Origin: Gerris lacustris
Lineage: Eukaryota; Arthropoda; Insecta; Hemiptera; Gerridae
Direction of reading: 5' to 3'
NCBI GenBank assembly: GCA_951217055.1
Contig: OX578283.1
Span: 66,137,228-66,201,227 of the forward strand
Length of the DNA stretch: 64,000 nucleotides
In this document: piece by piece, positions 46,945 through 58,690 of the stretch
How positions within the stretch are numbered: the first letter of the stretch is position 1
Layout of the letters: each line of letters begins with the position of its first letter
Program-made: the position numbers and the translations under genes
Notes under the pieces: model-generated
Database searches by the model: none
What the model saw: the letters and a program-made list of their open reading frames with translations, nothing else
What the model was told of the DNA's origin: nothing

Positions 46945-48010
46945 TTTTGAAGCTTACGTTTACGCGAGCGTTGCGCGTGAACGCTTGGGCGGATAACGTT
47001 TTCCGACGAACTCAGCCTGGGCATTGGTAAAATGAACATAATGTGTACCAAATGTCATCTAACTCGGTGAGCTTTTACTCAAGTTATCGTCATCTGTAGA
47101 TTTCGTGACGGATTTTGCGTGACGGTGATTTTGTGACGGTGATTTTGGTAGTTCTTTTTGGATTCACTCCCGGACTCCAGAACGTGCCATAAGGAACTTC
47201 GTTCCAATGACTACATTTCTAAAGTAAATTCACGTTACATAGTGTTTTAAGACACTTTTTATCAGTCTTTAAATTACACAATTTATATAAATGATTAGAT
47301 CGACATACTCAGAACTTGAAAGGTTTGGTTACATTCAGAGAGAGACCAAGATTTAGGTTTTATAACCTGCACCCGGCAAACCTTCCTGACATCGTATTCA
47401 TATTTACAAAACTAGCGCATTCCTCAGATTTTCATCGCTTTCTAGTCGATGTTCAGCGTAAAACAATCAGCAAGTGTTGTTTAAGTAACTAAATATTAAC
47501 CTTCAATACATTCATTATGTGGCAAACATATTACATGAGTAGGAGCATATCAAACAAACCTGTTAAGCTTGTTTGTTTGTTAATTGTAAATCAGACCCAG
47601 CGTGGATTCAATTATGTTTTTACATTATGTGTCTAGGAAGGGACTAATAATAAACATTGAGGTTGGCACCATTTCTACTTAAAATAAACAAAGCAAGAGA
47701 AAACCCTTAATATTAATCATTTATACCTAATAAGTGATGTATTACAACTGAAAATATCCCACCTTTTGAAACAATGTTCCTTATGGCACGTTACAGAGTC
47801 TGAAGCCTGGGAGTGAATCCGAAAAAAACGTCACAAAAATGACCGTCACGAAATTTACCGATGACGATAACTTGAGTAAAAGATGACCAATTCAGTTGAA
47901 ATTCGGTACACATGTTCATTTTACCAATACCCAGAACGAGTTCGGTGGACTGTGTTATCCACCCAAGCGTTCGCGTGCAACGCTCGCGTAAACGTGACCT
48001 TCAAATGTAA
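46945..48010. mobile_element. ~1.07-kb inverted-repeat composite with family I ends
   Basis: The left arm 46945-47205 (family I words, then 'gtgacggtgattttg', 'gattcactcccgg', 'gtgccataaggaacttcg') is inverted at 47765-48010 ('gttccttatggcacg', 'gggagtgaatccg', 'cgtcacgaaatttaccg', then inverted family I). The central 560 bp is AT-rich and non-coding. It could be a foldback element assembled from two family I copies or a larger transposon with family I as terminal sequence. No clear TSD. Confidence 0.75.
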
Positions 48011-48215
48011 ATTAGAATTTTAGGACGGGAAAAAATTCTTATTTCATCTATTCAATGAGACAAACAACTTTTTTAATATTTGTATTTTGTAAAACCAGCA
48101 ACGACACCACTGTGAAGTGTTAAGATCGCTAAATTTATTAAAGCGGACCTAAACGTTTAAAATAGAGAAAACAACGTTTTTACCGATATCTTACGTTCTA
48201 ACATAACGATTTTTT
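48011..48215 (-). repeat. Family I continuation
   Basis: 'ggacgggaaaaaattc', 'agcggacctaaacgttt' and 'atatcttacgttcta' continue the minus-oriented family I copy past the inverted repeat. Confidence 0.8.
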
Positions 48216-48319
48216 TTAAAAAAAATTCCTACACATCGTCTAAAATACATTTGAAACAGGCATGCAAAATTTCAACCTGACAGAAACAGAAGTTGTTGTG
48301 TAGTAAAGTTATACATTTT

Positions 48320-48690
48320 ATAATATTTTAAATGGAATAATATGCCGGTGCAGTCTGAGGGAACAGTCGTGTTCCGTCACTAAAACCATCTGCTTTAACT
48401 ATAAACTCATCATGATTAACTTTTTCCTCAATATACAACACCTTACTTAATGCAAGACATTTTTTTTTATGATAAAAAAAAATGTTTCTTTTAAATTTGC
48501 CTTTACTGCTTGAACTACAAATAGTTAGTTACTTTTAATTTTACCTTTTTTCCAACTCCACCATGTATAAGTAGTTAGTATCATATAACTTAGCAGTGCG
48601 ATTTTATAATTTATATTTAATGAAAAGGCTAAAGAACTTCGTTCCTAACGGGTGTCATACACGCATTTTTTTTTATCTCAATATCAGACT
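48320..48690 (-). repeat. Family H repeat, inverted copy
   Basis: 'aactcatcatgattaacttt', 'ttagttacttttaatttta', 'ccaactccaccatgtataag' and 'aagaacttcgttcctaac' are the reverse complement of the family H series at 46506-46750. Confidence 0.7.
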
Positions 48691-49250
48691 TTCATACAGT
48701 GATGTAACGATTCTATATATTTATACCGACTAGCGAAAGAACTAAGCTACAACAATATGGAGAAAAAAAAAAAAAAAAAAAAACACTTTTAGATTTTCTA
48801 TAGTCATTAAGTCTTAAGAAATAACATCAAAGGATATATTTATTTCTAAGAACCATTAGAAAATCAATAGACATCAAATGCTTCAGAAAATATCTCTGTT
48901 GGGGTAAAAAAAAAAAAATAAAAATCTGTCACAGAAAACGTGACATTAGAGGGAGAGAACATATTTCCTAAAAACAATCCGACCCTTTTATCGATTTCAG
49001 CATTATACATCAGATCAAAAAAAATCCAGAAAAGGTTTTATACGAGTCGAAATTAAACCGAGTTTAGTTGGAAATATAAAAATGACATTTTACTTTTACC
49101 GCGTCTTGTGAGTTTTCCTTTAATGTTTTTATTTTCACATTTTATCAAACGCAGAAAAAATAATTAAATGAGACCGTAACAGCAATATTTCCTTATTCTC
49201 ATCCATTTGAATAATTAATGCTACAACATGGATTACTAGAATAAATCACC
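48691..49250. other. No gene seen
   Basis: Poly-A tracts (about 48765-48783, 48906-48918) and AT-rich spacer. Confidence 0.4.
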
Positions 49251-49258
49251 CGTAGCTT

Positions 49259-49457
49259 CAGTGGCGTAGCTAGAGGATTGGGCCCCCCCCCCCCACAAAA
49301 ACCTTTTGGGGGCCCCTCGCCAAACAAAATTTATGAAAAGAAAAAAAAATACCTCTTGTGTTTAGAACTGGGGGCCCCTCGACGTTGATTTGGGGCCCCC
49401 TGGCACTGGGGGCCTCCCCGCAATGCTGGCCCGCGCGGGCCCATAGTTACGCCACTG
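49259..49457. mobile_element. 199-bp hAT MITE with perfect 8-bp TSD
   Basis: 'cgtagctt' at 49251-49258 and 49458-49465. Ends CAGTGGCGTAGCTA and (inverted) CAGTGGCGTAACTA. The 'CAGTGGCGTAGC' terminus belongs to a well-known, widely distributed group of hAT elements. The interior is GC-rich, with 'gggggcccctcg' repeated and poly-C. No coding capacity. Confidence 0.93.
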
Positions 49458-49589
49458 CGTAGCTTCAATCTTCAGAATTACAAAGCGTAGTTCTTGTTCT
49501 TGATGCACTACTGACTGAAATTAAAATATAGACTCCACTATTTGGGATTCTTGATAGAACTAAAAAAGGACATCAATTTTCAAAACCAA

Positions 49590-49672
49590 TACAGTGTAGT
49601 ACTTAATGCATTACTGACAATCATTGAATACAGTGTAGTACTTAATGCATTACTGACAATCATTGAAATATC
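49590..49672. repeat. 40-bp tandem duplication
   Basis: 'tacagtgtagtacttaatgc' plus 'attactgacaatcattgaa' occurs twice back to back. Confidence 0.9.
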
Positions 49673-49689
49673 TCTATACTCTTCTACTT

Positions 49690-50370
49690 AAACGTGGCGG
49701 AGTTAGAATAGTGACAAAATTAAAAGTAACTAACTATTTGTACTTGCGGAGTTAAGGCAAAATTAAAAGAATAGTATATTATGTTACTAGGCTGTGAAGT
49801 GAGTTTTTTCTTTACCGCGGCAATTACATTTACTGTCGAGCGAAGCGAGACAGTAAATATTGCCAAGGTAAAGAAAAAACACTTCACAGTCGCGTAGCAT
49901 ATGCTATTTTTTCCGAGGTAGCAGATAATGAAAAAACATTAAATATTAATCACTAATCAATATATAATAATAACAAATATTAGTACATACTTAAGACTTA
50001 AATAAAGAAACCTTAAAAAGAGGTTACACTATAAGAAAAGATAAATAAAACGCATTGACATCTAGCGGATTTTTATCGTACTAGAAGCATTTCTACAAAG
50101 ACTGCAGCACTACTAACGGAAGTTTTGACAACTACCCGCCGGAAAATAAAAATCTTTTAGTTCCTAGGACGTAAAAGATTTTTTCTTTACAGCTAGGAGT
50201 AATGAAAAGATTTTTTAAGTCCACGTAATGAAAAAATGGATTTTAGCTATGTTTTTTAGGCTCTAAAGTTATTATTTCACAGCCTACCACGGAAAAAAGT
50301 ATTTTTTTAATCATTGAAGCGAGTGTCTTGCAATAAATATTTATTGAATATTGAGAAAATAGTTAACAAT
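49690..50370 (+). repeat. Family H repeat interrupted by the 29-kb-type element
   Basis: 'ggcggagttagaatagtgac' to 'aaaattaaaaga' (49692-49770) and 'aatcattgaagcgagtgtc' to 'aatagttaacaatgatg' (50308-50370) are consecutive parts of family H. Compared with 46565-46745, the interval 49771-50309 is an insertion. Confidence 0.7.
49771..50309. mobile_element. Truncated copy of the 29078-29769 TIR element
   Basis: One full arm ('atagtatattatgttac' ... 'tttttccgaggtagcag'), then the interior in opposite orientation relative to 29215-29610. It stops at 'cacagcctaccacggaaaa' without the second arm. The interior is inverted relative to the arm when compared with the other copy read from the same end, so the two copies are mirror images with one arm lost. 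Confidence 0.82.
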
Positions 50371-50423
50371 GATGCGTGCCATAAGCAACTTGGTTCCAAA
50401 ACTACTTGTAATTCGGGATGGAT

Positions 50424-50980
50424 CTAAAATAGCACATTACGCGTCGAGTGAGGAAAGTGCATTTTGCATGCGAGTGAGGAGTTTGCACCTGAGCAACAGC
50501 GAGGGTAGTAAAACTACACGAGCAATGCAAAATGCTGTTTTCGCACGAGTTGCGTACTGTACTTTATCTACGATTGTTAGATTTAAATAATAAATTCAGA
50601 AAAAAATAAACTTCCTGTATGCAAGTTCGTATTTCTCTTTTGATAAAGATGACATTAATTCATTAGTTTAATTTTTTGCCGAATTAATTATTTCGGGAGG
50701 CGTATTATTCTCCTCATATTCGTCATAATAACTTAAATCACTCATTGTTTTTCACAAAAAATCGATATAAACAGTTACTTTTATTAAACAAACAGCAAAT
50801 TAGTTTTGATAAAGGTGAATAATTCTTCTTTTTTACCACCCTAGGGCGGTAAAAAAGAGGAATTCTTCAGAATTATGAGAAGCGCATGCTCAATGAATAC
50901 AAGTAACATAACGAATCACTTTCTACGCTCTAAACAGAGATACAATGTTTATATTTAGTAACAATCGTAGATAAAAGCAT
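50424..50980. repeat. Copy of the palindromic module at 2572-3160
   Basis: 'cattacgcgtcgagtg', 'gcattttgcatgcgag', 'gagcaacagcgaggg', 'cacgagttgcgtactg' and 'tttatctacgattgttagat' are followed by the hairpin at about 50823-50868 and the closing 'caatcgtagataaa'. It is the same order as in the 2.2-kb element but outside its TIRs, showing that the module moves independently or was captured. Confidence 0.8.
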
Positions 50981-53394
50981 TAAATCTTCTAAAACATACA
51001 TCGCAGAACTTGATGCAATACTGTCAGTATAATTGAAATATCTCCATACTCTTCAAAATACAATAAAAAATATTTACTTCATGACCTAGGATTGTAGAAA
51101 GGACAATAAAAGCCACAACAAACTGTTATAGCTATCCATCCACTCTCCGCCCTTAATTCCTTTAAATGAATCAAGAATATACTTAAGGGATGCTAGATTG
51201 AACTAAAAGTGGCTTATATCCTATAGAATAAAATCCAGAATAAAACAAGATGTAATGTAAATTATGCAAGAAAACAACAATAATTAAAATATAGCAATTG
51301 CTCTTATTTAACTCATGAATTCATTTTTAAAATTAAAACAAACCCTGCTTACTGCTAGAAATTAATAACACTTCAAAGGTGACTAGTTATTATTCATAAA
51401 ACGAATATTTTTAGTTAATAAAAATTTTAAAATATAAGATATTTCTAACTTTTCGTGTATCTTTGAAATCGCTACTAGATATTTAGAGGGGTACTACTAA
51501 CTTTACTAGAGGTTCACCAACCTTTTTTCTTAATTCTTACCTATCCTATAAATATATATATATAAAAAAAATAATATAAATAGATATTCCAATGCAAACG
51601 TGCGAAAAATTCTAATTTATCTTTTTCTTGAGCTAATTGAATACGATTCGAATATTTTTAATTCCGTAGAAGCACGTGCGTACAACATTATATTTACTGC
51701 AAGTCTAATAAAATATTATTTTAAACGTTATCGGAATAATATTATTACTTTAATCGCCAGACTGGATAAGGGTTAACTTATCCAGTAATCAAAGCTTTAA
51801 GTGTTAATTTAAATACAGGTGAAGTAATTACAGTAATGAATGATAAACTTATTTTCATATTTATCTATAAATATAACTAGATTATTAGGAGAGACCAGCG
51901 TATTCAAGTTGTTCGAGTACTTGTAACTCCGCCGCCTAAAAACCTAAGTCTAAACCATGACGAATCTGGTGAGTTCAAATCCCAGAGAAGTGAGAAATAT
52001 TTAACACTAATGATCACATCGAGTTGATGAGTAAAGTGGTCGTCCTGTAATAACCTAATTAAGTTTTGATCGAGTCGTTTAAGAAAGAGCCTAAATAACT
52101 AGATTATTAAAATAAAGAAATTTTGCGAGAGGGTACTCATAAAAAACTTATATATCGATCATTCATTAACAAACAATAGATTATCACTAACTAAAATAGA
52201 CTGCCAATTAGTCACTTAGCTTCCTCAAGAAACAAAATGCTTAGGGGATCATTTGTGGGTCAGTCCCTAACTATCAACCAATTCTCAGCAAAATCGGTTC
52301 GTTAGACCTTATTAGGAAGTTGATATTTGGCGGATTTTTACGTTTGCGCATGCACATTGGCTACTATTAATCCAATGACAATGGCATTCATACAGGATAA
52401 TATAGGGCATAACCTGCACAATCCCTAAATATTTGATCGGAATCGGATTAAAATTGTGGTTTATTATGCGTGTGCCAAGGATCTTACGTTTGCGCATGTG
52501 CAGTGGCCACGACTGGATCCGATCATGATGAAATTCATGTGACATCATTCTACGTTTGATTCTCAAGTATCCTTCAAATTTGAACGAAATCGAATAGTTA
52601 GTTCACGATAAATTAACGTTTTGGGGGGATTTTTACGTTTGCACCTCGAGTCTTCCATTGATCTGCGAGCTAAATAACTATTGTAAACCTCACAGCATCG
52701 GCAATGCTGCTAAATATTAGGATAGATAGATATCATAGAGAAAAGAAGAGAGAAGAAAAATAACAGACAAATGATACACAGTGTACACATAAGTAAACTG
52801 TTGATTCGTTGTCAGATCTGATTATAAAAGACTCTAATTTTTTACTCGATTCCAATCGGGTTTTCACTGAACTAATCAATTTTATCTTATCCTAAAAAAA
52901 TGTGAATTACAGAAACAAAATCTATTATTGATTCGCACATAAATTCTAATCCTTGTTATCAATGTGTAACATTAGAATAAAAATATAAATTAAAAAGTCA
53001 GTAATTCTAGTGAACGAAATCGCTTCTTTAATTAATTTTACATCCTTATAATAAGAAAGTGCATCAACAAACAACCATCTTAAAAGAACACTTTAAGCAA
53101 GTCTCGATGAACGTAAGGAGTACATCAAGAAGCGGAGTTTAAGAATAAGAAAAAGGTCTAATATAGAAGCAATGGCAAAATAACCGAGAAAATCATCTGA
53201 CCGAGTTTCTAAGAAGTCGAGTTATAAGATACTAAAGAGGAAAAACCTAGCGCAAGATTGTAAAGAGAAAATAACAAGCAAGAGTTTTTTTTTTCTCACA
53301 GATTTTTCTTTGACTTCTTCACTCCTCCAAACTTTACAGACTTCTTGAGTTTGCTTAAACTCTTAGATATTTGTGTTCATTAGAATATAAACAC
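50981..53394. other. 2.4 kb without supported genes
   Basis: AT-rich DNA. Around 52300-52660 a degenerate repeat has three 'tttacgtttgcgcatg'-type words (about 52337, 52485, 52634), with 'gattttt' before two of them. 51900-51990 has a weak tRNA-like 'gttcaaatccc' word. Nothing rises to a gene call. Confidence 0.45.
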
Positions 53395-53396
53395 TA

Positions 53397-54348
53397 GAGG
53401 TCGACCAAGAAGTCATGAACACGGGAGAAACGGAAAGCTTAACTTCGTTTAAAATCAGAACTTCCGAGTAGTGCCGAAGTCAGTACAGTCGGGTGCTAAG
53501 ACAATACCCATTTCTAGTTTGTATGACATGCGTAATTATGTCAAATCTCAAGAATAACAACAGCAAGGTTCCCAATCTGTAAGGTTTCCTGTTTTGTTTG
53601 TTTTTATACAGTACGAATTATAGTCACAACCGTCCTAAACGATTTGTGTACGATCCACAAATCCACGGGATGATGCAAATGCAAAAGACGCTACAAATAA
53701 CGGGGTTGGAACAAACTTAATATGTATTTGTATAAAATGATTGCTCTCCATGACAATTAATATCTGTATGGATAGGTACTTCTGTTGTTGAACTGCCACT
53801 CCAGCCAATGTTGTTGTGTTTAAAATACAAATACACATTGTAAACTATTTCACGTCCTTGACTGTGAAGAGTCTTTCTTCCTAATTTTGAATTCGTGTTA
53901 TTATCCATGTTTTTATTAATACCAAGAAATTTTATTTACTAAAGAGAAAATTGCCAAAAACAAGCTGAGAGAGGTGATAGTAAAAAAATCATTCACAAAA
54001 AAGTAACAACTAAAATCCAGAAATAAAAAAGTAACAAATCAAACTCAGAAATAAAGAGGAAGAAAAAAATTGATTAAGAAAGAAGAAAATCGATTTAGAT
54101 TTAAAGAATATTATTATGAATAATCAATAAAAAATAATAATATAAAGATATTATCGTATATTATTAGTGATTTCTTATCAGGTACAGTGTTGCCTGTTGC
54201 AAAAAATATAGAAGTTATCAAAAATAAAATTATTAATAACAAAAGAACAACACTGTGTTTTTTGACAATGGTCTATTTTATTAAAAACTGACTATACATG
54301 ACGACACTAGCGCACTCCTGTCATTTCCATGACTTCTTGGTCGACCTC
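53397..54348. mobile_element. 952-bp TIR element with TA target site
   Basis: TA at 53395-53396 and 54349-54350. Ends 'GAGGTCGACCAAGAAGTCAT' and its perfect inverse at 54329-54348. The minus-strand interior keeps a transposase-like N-terminal fragment (see 53717-53908), so it is probably a deletion derivative of an autonomous Tc1/mariner-like element (inference). Confidence 0.85.
53717..53908 (-). pseudogene. Transposase N-terminal fragment (HTH-like), decayed
   Basis: The frame begins MDNNTNSK and continues 'RKTLHSQGREIVYNVYLYF', which resembles the N-terminal DNA-binding region of insect DDE transposases, where 'R-K-x-L-x-S-x-x-R-E-x-V-Y-N-V' precedes a helix-turn-helix. The frame then shifts, and 'GREIVYNV' continues into unrelated sequence. 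The DDE catalytic core is absent. Its position within the inverted repeats at 53397-54348 supports the reading. I cannot confirm the family by eye. Confidence 0.5.
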
Positions 54349-54490
54349 TAACTGATTTCACTACAGGACTTTTTGTACAAGCGATATTTTTAACTTGCAT
54401 ACAACATCTGAATGGAACTCTTAAAAAAATATTAACTATCCTATCTTGTTGGGCTTGAAGTGATGCAGATGTTTTTTTTTTTTTGTTTTT

Positions 54491-55297
54491 ACTTTTCCTC
54501 ACCACTAAAAGTAGGAAAAGTATTGTTTTCACCAAAAATTTTTTTTCTCGAGATTTCAACGGAATTATCCGTTTTAGGTGTTTTTAAGACCTCCTGAGTG
54601 ATTTTTAGCATGACGTATGTATGTGTGTTATCATCGTAGCGCCCAAAGAATTTAACCTAGAGAGTTGAAACTTCGCAGAAAAATCAGTTTTAACCTGTTG
54701 TTGTGCCGCCCGGAAAATCAACTTTTTCCGCCATCTTGAACCCAGTTTGCTGAGTCAGCAAAAAAATTTAAAAAATCGTAATAAATCGAAAATGGTCCTG
54801 ATCGAGTTGAAATTTGGCTCGAATGTATCTCTCTGTATGACAAACAAGCCCACTAAATTTAATTTTGATTTTGGCAGCCATTTTGAAGTTATAAATTTTT
54901 GAATTTTTAAACTTTGACGGTTAACAATAATCAAAGTATAAATTGGTTTTTGACATATAGCATATCGTTGGAACCGGAAAAAAATTAAGGAACAAATATA
55001 AAATTACCCGATGAAATTCCATTAATTAGTTTAAAAGTTATAATCGAATATAATTATTTATTAGTGCAATGATTTTGATGACGTAAAAGTTTGTTTACAT
55101 CTGTCAAAATACCGCCAAACTTCAAATAATTAAATAAAATATAGGTATTAAAAATAAGGTTTTTTTTAAGAATGATAATAAATCAGTTAGTTCAAAACGG
55201 TCACCCATCCAAGTACTGACCACGTCCAATGCTGCTACCTCCTGCTGCGAAACAGCAGGAGAGGCTACTTTAGTGGCCTCTGAAGTGAGGAAAAGTT
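54491..55297 (-). repeat. ~800-bp repeat with short inverted ends and a 5S rRNA-like segment
   Basis: 'acttttcctcac' at about 54491 and 'gtgaggaaaagt' at about 55286 are inverted. The plus strand has 'gacgtatgtatgtgtgtt', 'gttgaaacttcgcag' and 'gagttgaaatttggctcg', the tract-plus-core layout. Near the right end are the 5S-like segment (55198-55236) and a hairpin 'cctgctgcgaaacagcagg'. No coding region. Confidence 0.55.
55198..55236 (-). other. 5S rRNA-derived segment
   Basis: The minus strand reads 'agcagcattggacgtgg' then 'tcagtacttggatgggtgac' and 'cg'. This closely matches the conserved internal part of eukaryotic 5S rRNA around the internal control region (AGCAGCRTYGGGC...GTACTTGGATGGGTGACCG). 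The rest of a 5S gene is not present, so this is a fragment within a repeat and not a functional 5S gene. Confidence 0.7.
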
Positions 55298-55551
55298 CCG
55301 AGGTACCTCGTACACGATTTTTTTTGTTTTTTTATCCAACCTCTCCAACGTCCTCTAGTGCCAAAAATGGTTTTTTGATAGTGTACCTGTTATCACGAGT
55401 ACATGGTCAGTTACATGAAAACCAAACCCTATCTAAAGTGTCCTATCTTGTAGAGTACACTTCGGAGATAATATCCTACTCTGAACTTTTTTCCATACGA
55501 ACCCCTTCAAGTAGAGTTATAAGTCTCTATATTTGAGTGATTTTCAATTTT
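55298..55551 (+). other. Unassigned open stretch
   Basis: A plus-strand frame (87 codons from 55273) overlaps the repeat end and has no recognised motif. Confidence 0.35.
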
Positions 55552-56715
55552 TGGTTCCGAGTTTACCGAAGGTAACGGAAGCTATGTGATTGTTCTGAAA
55601 ATCGTAAACATTTTGGGCCTCCTATTTCAAAAATTCCAAGATAGAAGTCCGTTTCAGACATCAGGGAACATTTTTGGTTCCGTGTCTGTCTGTCGGTCTT
55701 TTGCTCAATTTTTGCGAACCAACATATTATCTTAAAAATCGGTCCGAGACAACTCAGACAAACTTTCTCATATACGAGTTTATAATTACTTAGCCCAGTG
55801 TTTCCATTCATTACTTGTCAAATGTACATTTAAATATTATTGAACATTTCATCAAAATTTATCATAAAAATAACTTCTCCTGGGCGAAGAATCGAACCCG
55901 GGCTCTCTCCGTCCGCGTTTTAAGCTAATTTCTCAGGAACTAGATTTTTCCCGGGAAAACAGCTTATATCGTTGGATTCGTATTTAAATGGACTACATTT
56001 TAGAATTTTTTAATCAAATTAGTCGGGACCGTTTTCGAGAAATAATTTTTTTTTTTTCATGTTTTTTCAGAGTTTTTGGGGGTAGCGCTCCCAAATTTAA
56101 AGCTAAAATTCATTTCTCGATTTTGCCTCGGGGTATGATGTTTCTGAACATGTGTGCCAAATTTCGTCAAAATCGGCCTAGTAGTATAGGCTCCAGTCGT
56201 CTGCACAGACGACAGACGACAGACAGACATTTTTAAAAATAACACTTTTTTGGACTCAAGGGACCTCAAAACGTGTAAATGCATTAAAATCTCAAAATTT
56301 AATTTTCGCGCCATCACAATACTTTCTCTTTGTATGAGAAAGTAAAAACTACTCGTTTAGTAAGTAATTATTAGCTCATTGTTGGTCCCATATAAGTTTC
56401 TACCTTATGCGTTCATTTGTTTCTCTTCCACATGCACTTAATCATACATTTCTTTACTCCTATATCTTCCCAAGTTTTTTTTTTTGAAATTTTGATGTTT
56501 CGTCGAATGTAGCCAAAAGATAGCTCCAGATTAATTTCAACCGTCTGCGATCTTTACATTTTGCTAAATTGATACTATAATACATGTAAAAAATCAATAC
56601 AATTTTGAAAGATTTGAAAAACGAGGGATGAATTAAATTCATTGGATAATAATGGGTTTCAAAACCATAAAATCATTAAATTTTACGAAGTAGAATGGGA
56701 GGATGATATGTGCCA
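55552..56715 (+). repeat. Family A repeat interrupted by an inverted family B copy
   Basis: The left part at 55552-55737 ('gagtttaccgaaggtaacgg', GTCT tract 'gtgtctgtctgtcggtc') and the right part at 56366-56715 ('cattgttggtcccatataag' ... 'atgtgccacac') are both plus-oriented family A. Family B (minus) sits between at about 55738-56356. Confidence 0.85.
55738..56356 (-). repeat. Family B repeat, complete single copy inside family A
   Basis: Reverse complement of the ~598-bp unit tandemly arrayed at 30672-32178: 'gtccgagacaactcagac', 'cttagcccagtg', 'gaatcgaacccgggctctc', 'gtgccaaatttcgtcaaaat', 'cagacgacagacgacagac' and the end hairpin 'actttctctttgtatgagaa'. It shows that one unit is the transposing or dispersing entity. 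Confidence 0.85.
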
Positions 56716-57251
56716 CACTAATTGACAGAGTATTTTGTTTTATGTTTAGGAGTTCATTTATTCATTTGTGTTGGAAATAACATGTGGAGGGCAAATGAAT
56801 GTTTTTCCTGGAGGCTTTAAAAAATGCATTGTATTAAAAACATCTTCTTAAATTTTCTTATATTTGGGGTGCTCATAAAACTAAATACAAATGTTAAGAG
56901 AAATCTTAATTCAATTGCAATTTATATTGCAATTGAAGAATTAGGTTCTACCTAATTCAAACCTTTTAGCTCTTCGGTTAATTTCATTTAGATAAAACTA
57001 GTCCAAATGAAGATCCAGCAAGTATATCAACGGGTTAACCTCCTTCAATTTGAAAAATATAAATTTATAGAACAGATTTAACTGTTCTAGGATCTTGATG
57101 GAGTCAATCCTAGGAATTAGCTTAAGAAGAATTTGCTTAGGGTAAGAAAAAGCCTACTGGCATAAGAGATACAGAACTAAATTTAATGTCCATGCTCGAA
57201 CAAATAAATATCTAAGAACAAAGGATTCATATAAATTATTATAGTTAATAA
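56716..57251. other. No gene seen
   Basis: AT-rich spacer. A local inverted pair, 'attgcaatt' around 56918-56938, is visible. Confidence 0.4.
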
Positions 57252-58056
57252 ACAGGTCAAGTGTGTGCTAGTCAGCACACAGCGAGGGTCCGTAGGCCAC
57301 ACTATATAGTGTTTAACTGTAAAGTTTCTATACAGTGTTTTTTTAAAATGCTAAAAAGCTTACTTTGAACCATTCCAAGGGTCTGATATTCTCAAAATAC
57401 ACTCTGATAAAGTATTTTTTTGTCACTGAACCGGACTACAACCATATAAATACATCGAAAAGACCATAATTATAAAAGAAACGTATCTTGTCAATAAAAA
57501 TTAAAATAAATATTTTTTTCGAAATTTCCAAAAAGTGGTATCTTTAATTTTGGTCGAAGAATGTTCAGGAATTTTTTCAGATTTTTTGCTCTTCACATAA
57601 GCGAGATAGAGGGGGGGGGGGGGGGGGACACGTTTCACACCCACTTCAAACTCGCCTACGCTCGCCCTATCAAAGTTATAACCAAAGAATTATACATTTT
57701 TGTAATCAGCTCGACGTACCCTTTCATATGATAGTGTGAGGTCTCCAAAAAACCCTATTTTTTTAAATATTATTTTTAAATCTAATGAAAGCTTGTAATG
57801 AGCTCGACGTACCCTTTCATATGATACCCCTCACGGTGTCGAAAAAAAATTAAAAAATTTTAACCCTTAAGTTTTTTTACCCTACTTTTTTTAAGTCGCT
57901 ATATTTTTAAAATATGTGGGTAGGTAGAAGACACATACATGCCAAATTTTAAAGTAATCGGATGAAAGGTGTAGCCGTGAGAGCAAGCGACAGGACGGAC
58001 GGACAGACACACGCAGGAAAATATAAGGGTCCTTGGTTTTGCCTACGGACCCTAAA
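57252..58056 (-). repeat. Family C repeat, complete inverted copy
   Basis: From 'acaggtcaagtgtgtgctag' to 'ggttttgcctacggaccct'. It has poly-G (about 57612-57627) where 27684-28396 has poly-C, the core 'catgccaaattttaaagta' and the GACA tract 'ggacggacggacagacac'. An internal ~60-bp block ('gagctcgacgtaccctttca') occurs twice, about 90 bp apart. Confidence 0.88.
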
Positions 58057-58690
58057 ATGAGACCAAAGTAGAGTAGACATATCGCAACAGTGGATTAAAT
58101 AAATTTTGCTTTGAGATTATACAGTAACTTTCAAAAGAATAATTTTATAGTTCAAACAGATAAAATGGCAACTTTCCAATAAGATATATATTAGTCGAAG
58201 AAGACAAACGAATTTTAAAACAAACGATAGTTTACAACAAACTGTCAATAATACCTAGAAAAGCATAAAAAAAGTTTTCATAATAGCTACGTTAAAACTT
58301 ATTTTTAACCTAGAAACATAGCTGAACATTTTCAAACCTGAAACATTTTATAGTAACTGCTTGTCATCACGCTACACATGTCTTAGGGCTTATTTTATCT
58401 TAATTTTAATTTTTCTGACATAAAAACAAGGTATATCTTACCGGGAAAAAAGGTCTAAATAATTTCAAGTTGCACCCAATTTTGTTGCTATACCTAAAAA
58501 ATATATGTAATTTATCAGTAGGAGTCAAAAACAAATACCGTTTTTTTTTCGACGAAGAGCCAAGAATTTATTAAAATTCAATTTTTATAAATGTTTAATT
58601 AAAAACAATATGAACTTAGAAAACCAACTATTGAATTTCCCCCAATATTTCAGTCAATATAAATTCTTGATTCGAAACGAAAAAATTTGA
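58057..58690. other. No gene seen
   Basis: AT-rich spacer ending in the candidate SINE target sequence. Confidence 0.4.

Noticed and set aside
51940..51995. tRNA-like word 'gttcaaatccc'
   Set aside because: No plausible acceptor stem or A box was found around it.
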